Positions 1 through 6,039 of a DNA stretch of 6,859 nucleotides are shown here, piece after piece (positions within the stretch are counted from its first letter, which is position 1; the number at the start of each line of letters is the position of its first letter). The DNA is from Streptococcaceae bacterium (GTDB taxonomy: Bacteria > Bacillota > Bacilli > Lactobacillales > Streptococcaceae). The stretch covers positions 1-6,859 of the forward strand of contig JAITWV010000091.1 of the NCBI GenBank assembly GCA_031285105.1, written 5' to 3'. A program made the translations under genes and the position numbers. The notes beneath the pieces were generated by a model. That model did not search any database, was not told where the DNA came from, and saw nothing but the letters and a program-made list of their open reading frames with translations.

Positions 1-1
1 A

Positions 2-64
2 ACGGCGGTGTATTTAGCTGGATCAATGATTGTAGAAGCAAAAAAGGAAAGAAAAAATACATAA
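2..64 (+). CDS. C-terminal end of an unidentified upstream gene (partial)
   Basis: Reading from base 2, twenty codons run without a stop to TAA at 62-64. They give a short hydrophobic stretch (AVYLAGSMIV) followed by a charged tail (EAKKERKNT), as at the cytoplasmic end of a membrane protein. The next gene starts 35 bases later with no terminator between, which fits an operon. Too little is present to name a family, and this short open stretch at the window edge could be chance. The frame of the downstream gene is also open to base 1 but has no start codon there and reads as low-complexity lysine-rich sequence, so this frame is the better candidate. Confidence 0.45.
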   Translation, partial: TAVYLAGSMIVEAKKERKNT

Positions 65-99
65 ATTCAATTTATCTCGATGGGGAAATAAAAAATTAT

Positions 100-660
100 A
101 TGAAAACGAAAACAGAACAACTCATCCATAAATTAAATCAAGCACATGAACAATTTTCAAGAGACTTCTTTTTGGATAAAACACATAAAAAAGTAAATTT
201 ATCAAAAGAAATTCGTTTTGTGCCAATTGAACACATTTTAACTTATCAAATGGCACTTTCGTCTTCAATTGAATGCTATTTAGCTCAATTTGATTTTACA
301 GGAATAAATTTTACTTACCGAGTTAAAAATTTCAACAGCATCACCGCTAAATTGATGAAATTTCGTCAAAATGACAAGCGCTACCCGGTATTTGATTGGA
401 TGAATGATTTATTTGGCGCAAGAATTGTTGTGAGTGAAGAAGAATTTCAACTGATTTTAAAACAAATTGATGAATTACAAGAAAAATATTCTTTAAAAAG
501 TGGCTATATTCGAAAAAAAGGTGATGGTTACCGAGGGATTCATCTTTATTTGAGGAATAACTATAATTATTATTTCCCATGGGAGCTTCAAATTTGGTCG
601 CAGGTGGATGTGGAAAGTAATGAAAAAACCCATCGCCAACATAAATTGAAGGGGAAATAA
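100..660 (+). CDS. Small RelA/SpoT-domain protein (putative small alarmone synthetase-like nucleotidyltransferase)
   Basis: This 186-residue protein consists almost wholly of a RelA/SpoT synthetase domain, without the HD hydrolase, TGS or ACT domains of long RSH proteins. Visible family motifs, in order: YRVKNFNSITAKL (73-85; basic R74/K76 plus S80 and K84 of the ATP-binding segment), DLFGARIVV (103-111; D103 in the position of the metal-binding Asp, R108), GYIRKKGDGYRGIHL (135-149; Y144 as the tyrosine that stacks on the GDP/GTP base, H148), and ELQIW (162-166; E162 and Q164 as the second acidic motif). It ends in a basic HRQHKLKGK tail. The usual Arg after E-x-Q-[IV] is Trp here (W166), and the C-terminal helices that tetramerise RelP/RelQ are short or absent. 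Family members transfer pyrophosphate from ATP to GTP/GDP, and some modify tRNA ends as toxins; which applies here is not shown. ATG 100 is the first standard start in frame; the GGGG at 82-85 lies rather far upstream. It is translationally linked to the next gene. Confidence 0.8.
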   Translation: MKTKTEQLIHKLNQAHEQFSRDFFLDKTHKKVNLSKEIRFVPIEHILTYQMALSSSIECYLAQFDFTGINFTYRVKNFNSITAKLMKFRQNDKRYPVFDWMNDLFGARIVVSEEEFQLILKQIDELQEKYSLKSGYIRKKGDGYRGIHLYLRNNYNYYFPWELQIWSQVDVESNEKTHRQHKLKGK

Positions 661-1275
661 ATGAAATACGAAGCAAAAAAAGAACTCAAACAAATCTTTG
701 GAACAAAACAAAAACCATCAACTTTTGAATTACCAACCTTGCGTTTTTTAACCATCAACGGCAAAGGAAATCCAAACAACTTAACATTTCAAAAACACGT
801 TCAAGCGCTATATGCAGTCATGTACACCGCAAAATTTGACTACAAAAAGTCTCCAACGCATGAACAATGGAGTGATTTCACAGTAGCACCTTTAATGGCT
901 TGGTGGACAATAAGTGAAGAGGCGATTCAGCGAGGAACATTCACAAAAGATGATTTTGTTTATGAGCTTCGAATACTAATCCCTTATTTTGTACCTGATG
1001 AAGTAGTGAAAACAAGCATAATAAAAGCAAAAGAGAAAAAGGGCTTTCCTGAAATTGATGAAGTTTCAATAAAAGAATATCCCAAAATGCCAGTTGCTCA
1101 AATACTTCACGTAGGAACATATGATGATGAGCCACAAACATTTGAAAAATTAGAACAATTTCTTTTAGAACAAGGATTAAAACGAAAATCAAAAAATCAC
1201 GTAGAAATCTATTTGAGTGACCCAAGAAAAATAGTTCCCCAAAAGCTCAAAACGATTTTACAAGTAGAAGTTTAA
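661..1275 (+). CDS. GyrI-like small-molecule-binding domain protein
   Basis: The 204-residue product resembles stand-alone GyrI-like proteins of Firmicutes. The N-terminal half has the FLTINGKGNPN signature (29-39) and the PLMAWWT aromatic segment (77-83). The C-terminal half has HVGTYDDEPQTFEKLEQFL (150-168), followed by HVEIYLSDPRKIVPQKLKTIL (180-200), the typical closing motif. The fold is the SOUL/GyrI type that binds hydrophobic or cationic small molecules, found alone or as the effector domain of AraC/MerR regulators such as BmrR and Rob. No DNA-binding domain, signal peptide or membrane segment is seen, so it is probably a cytoplasmic ligand-binding or hydrolase-like protein. Its ATG immediately follows the TAA of the RelA/SpoT-domain gene, and its ribosome site (AAGGGG, 649-654) lies inside that gene, which points to translational coupling. 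The ligand is unknown. Confidence 0.8.
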   Translation: MKYEAKKELKQIFGTKQKPSTFELPTLRFLTINGKGNPNNLTFQKHVQALYAVMYTAKFDYKKSPTHEQWSDFTVAPLMAWWTISEEAIQRGTFTKDDFVYELRILIPYFVPDEVVKTSIIKAKEKKGFPEIDEVSIKEYPKMPVAQILHVGTYDDEPQTFEKLEQFLLEQGLKRKSKNHVEIYLSDPRKIVPQKLKTILQVEV

Positions 1276-1291
1276 GCAAAAAATCACTATC

Positions 1292-1320
1292 TTGAAAACC
1301 TTTCCAATCTATGAAATAAT
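1292..1320 (+). promoter_or_regulatory. Candidate sigma-70-type promoter before the 1324-1452 inverted repeat
   Basis: TTGAAA (1292-1297) and AATAAT (1315-1320) are separated by 17 bases, five of six matches to consensus in each box. A start site would fall near 1327, at the left edge of the inverted repeat, so the whole repeat would be the 5' leader of rpiR or a short RNA of its own. No better promoter is seen between the repeat's T tract and the rpiR start. This is a consensus match only and could be chance in AT-rich DNA. Confidence 0.4.
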
Positions 1321-1323
1321 AAG

Positions 1324-1452
1324 AATTGAGACTAGGACAAAACTAATTTCTTGCTTTAGTTAATGAACGTTGAAGGAAGAAAACTCACATTTGAGCTCGA
1401 AAATTCGTGAAGTCCTAGCGTATTAAGAGTTTTGTCCTAGTCTCAATTTTTT
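1324..1452. repeat. Inverted repeat with 21-bp perfect arms and T tract (dispersed-repeat-like element, probable terminator)
   Basis: The left arm at 1324-1344 (core GAGACTAGGACAAAACT) is the exact reverse complement of the right arm at 1428-1448 (core AGTTTTGTCCTAGTCTC), enclosing 83 bases. The enclosed part can form smaller hairpins, for example CTCA/TGAG around 1384-1395 and CGAA/TTCG around 1399-1406, giving a branched structure. Six T residues (1447-1452) follow the right arm, as in an intrinsic terminator for the upstream gene pair. The GAGACTAGGACAAAA/TTTTGTCCTAGTCTC arms resemble dispersed intergenic palindromes common in lactic acid bacteria; that is recognition from memory and was not searched. 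It ends only 16 bases before rpiR, so it may also act as a leader or attenuator. Confidence 0.7.
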
Positions 1453-1468
1453 ACGAAAAGAGCAAAAA

Positions 1469-2305
1469 ATGTTAGTCAAAATCTTACAAGAGCAAGTAAA
1501 TTTCACAGCAAGTGAGAGTTTAATTGCCAATTACATATTGAAATACCCTTTTGAAACGTCCAATTTATCTGCATCTGAATTAGGCGAGCAAACATTTACT
1601 TCTCGTGCGACGGTTTTTCGATTAATTAAAAAAATCGGAGTGGCAAATTTTGAAGAATTAAAACGTCAAATCGCTATTGAAATGAGTGAAACCACTCGGT
1701 TGAATGAATTATTAGAACAAGAACCCTTTCACTCAGACAGTTCGGTTATGGAAGTGGCCAATAAATTACCGATTTTTTATGATCAAGCGATTCATCATAC
1801 GAAAGCCAATTTAGATTATCAAGCACTAGAAAGGATTGTCGAGCATTTAAGTCAAGCTTCAAAAATAGATATTTATGGTATGGGGGTAGCAAATTCCCTA
1901 GCAACCACTGCTATGTTTCGTTTTCAGTCGACCGGAAAAGAATGTCACGTGCAGACGTCTATTAATGAACATTACGTTATGTCTAGTCGTGATAAAAAAG
2001 TTGTAGCACTTGTGATTTCCGTTACCGGCTGTAATCAAGAAACGGTACGAATTGCTAAATATCTACGAAAAAATGGCGTTTATGTGGTGGGGATTGCTGG
2101 AACAAGAGGCAATGATTTAAAAGAAGTGTGTGATGAGTATTTAGAAATTTACTCAAAAAGAAAAAATGTCAGCTTAATCCATACGACTTCTTATTTTTCA
2201 ACTACCTATATTTTGGATATTTTATATACTTCCTTGTTTGTGAAAGATATGGATTATCAATTAAAATTGGCGATGGATGTGACGGAGTTTCGGATGAAAA
2301 ACTAA
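1469..2305 (+). CDS. MurR/RpiR-family transcriptional regulator
   Basis: The 278-residue protein has the normal length and two-domain layout of the family. Residues 1-75 form the N-terminal HTH_6 domain (ESLIANYIL, then the recognition region LSASELGEQTFTSRATVFRLIKKIG at 33-57). Residues about 110-265 form a SIS sugar-phosphate-binding domain (KIDIYGMGVANSLATTAMFRF, then VALVISVTGCNQETVRIAKYL and VYVVGIAGT). These regulators sense phosphosugars and usually control adjacent sugar-uptake or amino-sugar genes. None is adjacent here, since proS follows behind its own terminator and promoter, so the regulon is unknown. The effector-loop motif reads SVTGCNQET rather than the common S-x-S-G-x-T. The ribosome site is weak (AAAAGAG, about 1456-1462), and the T tract of the preceding inverted repeat lies just upstream, which suggests low or conditional expression. 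Confidence 0.88.
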   Translation: MLVKILQEQVNFTASESLIANYILKYPFETSNLSASELGEQTFTSRATVFRLIKKIGVANFEELKRQIAIEMSETTRLNELLEQEPFHSDSSVMEVANKLPIFYDQAIHHTKANLDYQALERIVEHLSQASKIDIYGMGVANSLATTAMFRFQSTGKECHVQTSINEHYVMSSRDKKVVALVISVTGCNQETVRIAKYLRKNGVYVVGIAGTRGNDLKEVCDEYLEIYSKRKNVSLIHTTSYFSTTYILDILYTSLFVKDMDYQLKLAMDVTEFRMKN

Positions 2306-2468
2306 ATTGAGACGAAGTGTATCATAATTGTGTCTAATTTCCAGAAAATTTGAGACCCTTAGTCCGAAGCGTTTGGATAGTATTGCTTGTTTGGTCTATA
2401 CAAGTTATGATAAAGACAGATAAGTAAACAATTATATTTTCCAAACCAAATCCATAATATGTTATCCA

Positions 2469-2506
2469 AAAAACAACACTATCATTTGATTGAGAGTGTT
2501 GTTTTT
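2469..2506 (+). terminator. Rho-independent terminator downstream of rpiR
   Basis: ACAACACT (2473-2480) pairs with AGTGTTGT (2495-2502). The stem extends through TC/GA inside and an A-run/T-run outside, leaving an 8-base loop (ATTTGATT). The A run on the 5' side and the T run on the 3' side (2502-2506) make it potentially bidirectional. It isolates proS transcription from rpiR. Confidence 0.8.
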
Positions 2507-2551
2507 ATGTTTCTATGTTTAGAAAACTTTACGACTTCTAAATTTCCTATT

Positions 2552-2578
2552 TTGTTTTGTGCAAAAGTTTACTATAAT
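2552..2578 (+). promoter_or_regulatory. proS: Likely proS promoter
   Basis: A perfect TATAAT at 2573-2578 lies 40 bases before the proS start and just after the terminator. The -35 is poor: TTGTTT (2552-2557) at 15-base spacing is the best match I see. Predicted transcription starts near 2585, giving a leader of about 33 bases. Confidence 0.5.
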
Positions 2579-2617
2579 ATAAGAAACATTATTTTTTAAA
2601 TGAAGAGGGGAAATTAA

Positions 2618-4321
2618 ATGAGACAAACCAAATATTTCATTCCAACATTAAGAGAAGTGCCAAATGATGCGGTCGTTAAATCACATCAAATGTTATTACG
2701 TGCAGGTTATATTCGTCAGGTATCTTCAGGAATTTACAACATGCTACCTTTAGCTAATCGTGTCTTAGAAAAAATTAAAGTTGTGATGCGTGAAGAATTT
2801 GACAATATTGGTTCAGCTGAAATGCTGATGCCAGCTATGATTACTGATGAATATTGGAAAGAAACGGGTCGTTATGAAGCTTATGGTGATGACTTAATTA
2901 AGTTAAAAAACCGTGATGGTGCGGGCTTTGTTTTAGGTCCAACCCACGAAGAAACCGTGACACACTTAATTCGTGAAGAAGTGAAGTCATACAAACGTTT
3001 ACCAATCAATCTTTACCAAATTCAATCAAAATACCGTGATGAAAAACGTCCACGCTTTGGTTTATTACGTTGTCGTGAGTTCATTATGAAAGATGCGTAT
3101 TCATTCCATGCTACTCAAGAATCATTGGATGAAACATTCTTAGATTATGAAAGTGCCTATTCAGCAATTTTTGAGCGTTGTGGGTTGAAATTTATTATCA
3201 TTCAAGCTGACTCAGGTTTAATTGGTGGTTCTGGTTCACGTGAATTTATGGCGTTAGCAGATATTGGTGAGGATACGGTTGTTTATGCGGAAGGTTCTGA
3301 TTACTCAGCCAACTTAGAAATGGCCACAAGTATGCACATTCCAAATGAAAATAAAGAAGAAGCAAAAGAAGTTGAAAAAGTAGCCACGCCTGATATGCAC
3401 ACGGTCGATGAAGTAGCAACTTTCTTGAATATTGAAGGAAATGATATCATCAAATCATTGTTATTTATCGCTGACGGCAAACCAGTTTTAGCCTTAGTTC
3501 GCGGCAATGATGAAGTCAATGAAGTCAAATTAACCAATGCCTTAGGTGCAACGATTGTCGAAGAAGCAACAATTGCTGATGCACAAAAATATCTAGGTGC
3601 AGGTTTTGGCTCATTAGGTCCAGTTGGCGTATCAGAAGAAGTAACTATCATTGCTGATCGTTACATTGAAGAAATGTCTAATTGCTATGCTGGAGCAAAT
3701 ATTGATGGGTTCCACTTGAAAAACGTGAATATCGGTAAAGACTTTACACCAACAAAAGTAGTAGATATTCGCACAGTCAAAGAAGGCGAAATGTCTCCAG
3801 ATGGAAAAGGCGTGTTGAAATTCACTCGTGGTATCGAAATCGGACACATCTTCAAACTTGGCACAAAATATTCTGAGGCGATGAATGCGACTGTTTTAGA
3901 TGAAAATGGACGTAGTATTCCAATCATCATGGGATGTTACGGAATCGGTGTATCACGTATGCTTTCAGCGATTACAGAGCAAATTGCCGATGAAAATGGG
4001 TTAACATGGCCAACTGAAATCGCACCATTCCACGTTCATGTCATTCCTGCCAACGTGAAAAAAGAAGAAATCATGAACTTAGTTGAAGAAATCGAAGCCG
4101 ACTTTAAAACAAACAAAGTAGAATTCTTAACGGATGACCGCGATGAGCGTATGGGCGTAAAATTTGCTGATTCTGACCTTATCGGTTTACCAATTCGTGT
4201 AACTGTCGGCAAAAAAGCAGCAGAAGGCATTGTTGAAGTCAAAGTGAAGAAAACAGGCGAAGTGATTGAAGTTGCTAAAGAAGATTTAGTGAAAACAGTG
4301 AACGAATTGCTTTATAAATAA
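2618..4321 (+). CDS. proS: Prolyl-tRNA synthetase, bacterial type with editing domain (ProRS)
   Basis: This 567-residue cytoplasmic class II synthetase charges tRNA-Pro with proline; the length is normal for the long bacterial type. The catalytic core has the LLRAGYIRQVSSGIYNMLPLA region (26-46), the GPTHEE loop (107-112), motif 2 (YRDEKRPRFGLLRCREFIMKD, 139-159) and motif 3 (GCYGIGVSR, 439-447). An inserted YbaK/INS editing domain lies at about 225-400 and keeps K279 (in NDIIKSLL), the GSLGPVG loop (331-337) and GANIDGFH (359-366). These match residues needed in E. coli ProRS to clear alanine mischarged on tRNA-Pro. The C-terminal anticodon-binding domain covers about 465-567 (PFHVHVIPAN; DDRDERMGVKFADSDLIGLPIRV). 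The start is fixed by GAGGGG seven bases upstream. In several relatives proS follows an rseP-type protease gene; here it stands behind its own terminator and promoter. The residue between the two arginines of R-x-REF is Cys, a position that varies in the family. Confidence 0.98.
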   Translation: MRQTKYFIPTLREVPNDAVVKSHQMLLRAGYIRQVSSGIYNMLPLANRVLEKIKVVMREEFDNIGSAEMLMPAMITDEYWKETGRYEAYGDDLIKLKNRDGAGFVLGPTHEETVTHLIREEVKSYKRLPINLYQIQSKYRDEKRPRFGLLRCREFIMKDAYSFHATQESLDETFLDYESAYSAIFERCGLKFIIIQADSGLIGGSGSREFMALADIGEDTVVYAEGSDYSANLEMATSMHIPNENKEEAKEVEKVATPDMHTVDEVATFLNIEGNDIIKSLLFIADGKPVLALVRGNDEVNEVKLTNALGATIVEEATIADAQKYLGAGFGSLGPVGVSEEVTIIADRYIEEMSNCYAGANIDGFHLKNVNIGKDFTPTKVVDIRTVKEGEMSPDGKGVLKFTRGIEIGHIFKLGTKYSEAMNATVLDENGRSIPIIMGCYGIGVSRMLSAITEQIADENGLTWPTEIAPFHVHVIPANVKKEEIMNLVEEIEADFKTNKVEFLTDDRDERMGVKFADSDLIGLPIRVTVGKKAAEGIVEVKVKKTGEVIEVAKEDLVKTVNELLYK

Positions 4322-4335
4322 ACATATATTATCAA

Positions 4336-4374
4336 GGTTTAGTGGCATTTCAATGATTGAATAGCCACTAAACC
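4336..4374 (+). terminator. Strong nested hairpin between proS and selD (terminator or leader structure)
   Basis: GGTTTAGTGGC (4336-4346) pairs perfectly with GCCACTAAACC (4364-4374). Inside, after a 2x2 internal loop, TTCAA (4349-4353) pairs with TTGAA (4357-4361) around a TGA triloop. The following tract is GATTATTT rather than a clean T run, so termination may be partial. It sits 16 bases after the proS stop and 11 bases before the selD ribosome site. No convincing promoter lies between it and selD, so the selenium genes may depend on readthrough from proS or on an unrecognised promoter at the end of proS. Confidence 0.6.
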
Positions 4375-4399
4375 GATTATTTAAGAAGAGGAAAAAACA

Positions 4400-5428
4400 A
4401 TGAAAATGAATGAAATGGAACAATTAATCGTTTGTGGCGGTTGTAATGCCAAAATTGGACCGGGTAATTTGGGTGAATTGCTTTCAGATTTACCAAAATC
4501 AACCAATGAAAATCTATTAGTCGGTTTTGATTCCTCAGATGATGCGGCGGTTATTCAATTAAACGACAAACAAGCCATCATTCAAACATTGGATTTTTTT
4601 CCACCAATGGTTGTCGATCCGTATTCATTTGGAAAAATCGCAGCTGCTAATGCGTTAAGTGATGTATATGCGATGGGGGGGGAAGTTCTTTCAGCTTTAA
4701 ATATCGTTGCGTTTCCTGAAGAAAAAGATATGAATATATTGAAAGAAATTTTGCGTGGAGGAGCGGAAAAAGTCATCGAAGCCGGTGGTATTTTATCAGG
4801 AGGACATTCAATTCATGACTCTTCGGTAAAATATGGTTTATCCGTCACAGGGACCATTGATCCAAGCAAAATTTTGAAAAACAATACGCCTAATCTAGGA
4901 GACCATTTGATAATAACCAAACCAATTGGTGTCAGCATCATGGCAGCAGGTTTTACAACAGGTGAAATTTCAGCGCAATCTTTTGAAAAAGCAGCAGTAA
5001 GTATGGAAACGTTGAATAAATACGCCATGGATATCTTGCGCAAGTACTCTGTTACTTCTTGTACAGATATTACAGGCTTTGGTTTAGCCGGTCATTTGTC
5101 AGAAATGTTAGCTGGAAATTATTCAGCACAAATTCATTCAGCGCAAATTCCTTATTTTGAAGAAGCCTATCAAGGAGCAAAAGACTTCATTTTCACAGCT
5201 GGCGGACAACGCAATCGTAACTTTATGTATGACAAAATAGATTTTCAAATAGATGACTTTGCTATGGAAGAATTATTATTTGACCCTCAAACCTCAGGTG
5301 GACTCTTAGTATCCGTTCCAGCAAATGAAGCAGCAGAAATTCTAGAAAAATTGCAAAAAGAAAATATTCCCGCTCGTGATATTGGCGTGATTATTAATCG
5401 ATTTGAAAAAGATTTATTGGTAGTCTAG
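4400..5428 (+). CDS. selD: Selenide, water dikinase (selenophosphate synthetase)
   Basis: SelD uses ATP and selenide to make monoselenophosphate, the activated selenium donor for selenocysteine, selenouridine or the selenium cofactor of molybdenum hydroxylases. The 342 residues compare with about 347 in E. coli. The glycine-rich N-terminal active-site loop is CGGCNAKIGPG (12-22). By alignment C15 and K18 replace E. coli C17 and K20, with one extra residue between them and Ala where E. coli has C19. Metal/ATP residues are visible: DSSDDAAV (44-51), TLDFFPP (63-69), NALSDVYAMGG (84-94), SGGHSI (133-138), DITGFGLAGHL (223-233) and DPQTSGG (295-301). The catalytic residue is Cys, and no in-frame TGA is present, so the enzyme itself needs no Sec decoding. 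AGAGGAA lies seven bases before ATG. The next gene follows 12 bases after the stop. An 8-G run at 4675-4682 lies in the AMGG codons. The loop form matches the orphan SelD group of enterococci. Confidence 0.96.
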   Translation: MKMNEMEQLIVCGGCNAKIGPGNLGELLSDLPKSTNENLLVGFDSSDDAAVIQLNDKQAIIQTLDFFPPMVVDPYSFGKIAAANALSDVYAMGGEVLSALNIVAFPEEKDMNILKEILRGGAEKVIEAGGILSGGHSIHDSSVKYGLSVTGTIDPSKILKNNTPNLGDHLIITKPIGVSIMAAGFTTGEISAQSFEKAAVSMETLNKYAMDILRKYSVTSCTDITGFGLAGHLSEMLAGNYSAQIHSAQIPYFEEAYQGAKDFIFTAGGQRNRNFMYDKIDFQIDDFAMEELLFDPQTSGGLLVSVPANEAAEILEKLQKENIPARDIGVIINRFEKDLLVV

Positions 5429-5440
5429 GAGGGCTTTTAA

Positions 5441-6028
5441 ATGTTTAAAATTAACGCAATCGGTAAGGCTTGTCCACTACCAGTGATTGAAACCAAACGT
5501 GCATTAGCGCAAAATGATGTAGTTGAAACATTGGTAGACAATGAAGTGGCGACTCAAAATTTACAAAAAATGGCAACACAATTAGGCTTACAAACCCAAA
5601 TTACACACGAAGGTGAAAATCTATATCGGGTAATTTTAGCAAAAACAGATACAGAAATAATCAACACACCCACAAAAGAACAAACATTAGAAACAAGTTA
5701 TGCAGTCGTAATTGACCGAGATATGATGGGACAAGGCGATGAAGCTTTGGGACGTAATTTACTAAAAATGTTCGTCTACTCATTAACCGAACAAGATGTT
5801 TTACCAGACACCATCATCTTTTATCATGGTGGCGTACATTTAGTTACCAAAGACTCAGATAGTGTTGAAGATTTAATAAAATTAGCTGAACATGGTGTAA
5901 ACATTTATAGTTGCGGTGCTTGCCTTGATTTTTATGATTTGACCGACAAGTTAGCCGTTGGAGAAATTACCAACATGTACACAATCGTTGAAATGATGCG
6001 TAGCGCAAATAGAATTTTAAAACCCTAA
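5441..6028 (+). CDS. yedF: Selenium-metabolism protein YedF (TusA-like plus DsrE-like domains)
   Basis: The 195-residue protein has two parts. Residues 1-68 form a TusA/SirA-like domain with the sulfur-carrier motif CPLP (C11-P14, in GKACPLPVIETKRAL). Residues about 86-195 form a DsrE/DsrF-like domain (YAVVIDRDMMGQGDEALGRNLLKMF, then FYHGGVHLV), ending in the YSCGACLDFY motif (156-165; C158, C161) and a conserved tail. This layout is that of the YedF family found beside selD in selenium-using bacteria. C11 and the C158/C161 pair could carry persulfide or perselenide, and a role in delivering reduced selenium to SelD or a later step is inferred; no reaction is proven for the family. Its ribosome site AGGAGG (5427-5432) overlaps the selD stop codon (5426-5428), so the two are transcribed together and probably translationally linked. 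Confidence 0.92.
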   Translation: MFKINAIGKACPLPVIETKRALAQNDVVETLVDNEVATQNLQKMATQLGLQTQITHEGENLYRVILAKTDTEIINTPTKEQTLETSYAVVIDRDMMGQGDEALGRNLLKMFVYSLTEQDVLPDTIIFYHGGVHLVTKDSDSVEDLIKLAEHGVNIYSCGACLDFYDLTDKLAVGEITNMYTIVEMMRSANRILKP

Positions 6029-6039
6029 AGGAGTTTATG

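Larger units (their letters stand above)
2306..2617. other. Intergenic region between rpiR and proS
   Basis: These 312 bases contain no convincing gene. The first part (2306-2468) is AT-rich and shows only weak complementarity near the rpiR stop. A clear terminator at 2469-2506 and a promoter-like sequence at 2552-2578 follow, then the proS ribosome site GAGGGG (2605-2610), seven bases before ATG. I looked for a T-box leader, which some Firmicutes place before aminoacyl-tRNA synthetase genes, and saw no TGGNACCGCG-type element. Confidence 0.6.

Noticed and set aside
1..99. N-terminal extension of the RelA/SpoT-domain gene; its frame is open to base 1.
   Set aside because: No ATG, GTG or TTG occurs in that frame before 100 and the extension is lysine-rich without family motifs. 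The +2 frame gives a better C-terminal end for a separate upstream gene.
347..676. Minus-strand open frames of 60-116 codons across the window, such as 347-676, 941-1225, 3301-3651 and 4813-5043.
   Set aside because: All lie inside well-supported + strand genes, have compositions expected of antisense reading of AT-rich codons, and show no recognisable domain or ribosome site.
100..1275. Firm toxSAS toxin-antitoxin call for the RelA/SpoT and GyrI-like pair.
   Set aside because: The synthetase sequence does not let me place it in a known toxic group, and GyrI-like folds are not established antitoxins for them; kept only as a hypothesis.
2306..2617. T-box leader for proS.
   Set aside because: No TGGNACCGCG-like antiterminator element or specifier loop is visible, and the terminator at 2469-2506 lies upstream of the apparent proS promoter.
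4307..4332. A selD promoter from TTGCTT (4307-4312) and TATTAT (4327-4332).
   Set aside because: The spacing is only 14 bases and the -10 is imperfect; AT-rich sequence at the end of proS explains it.
4400..5428. Selenocysteine in SelD itself with a bacterial SECIS.
   Set aside because: The catalytic position is a TGT Cys codon and the frame has no internal TGA.
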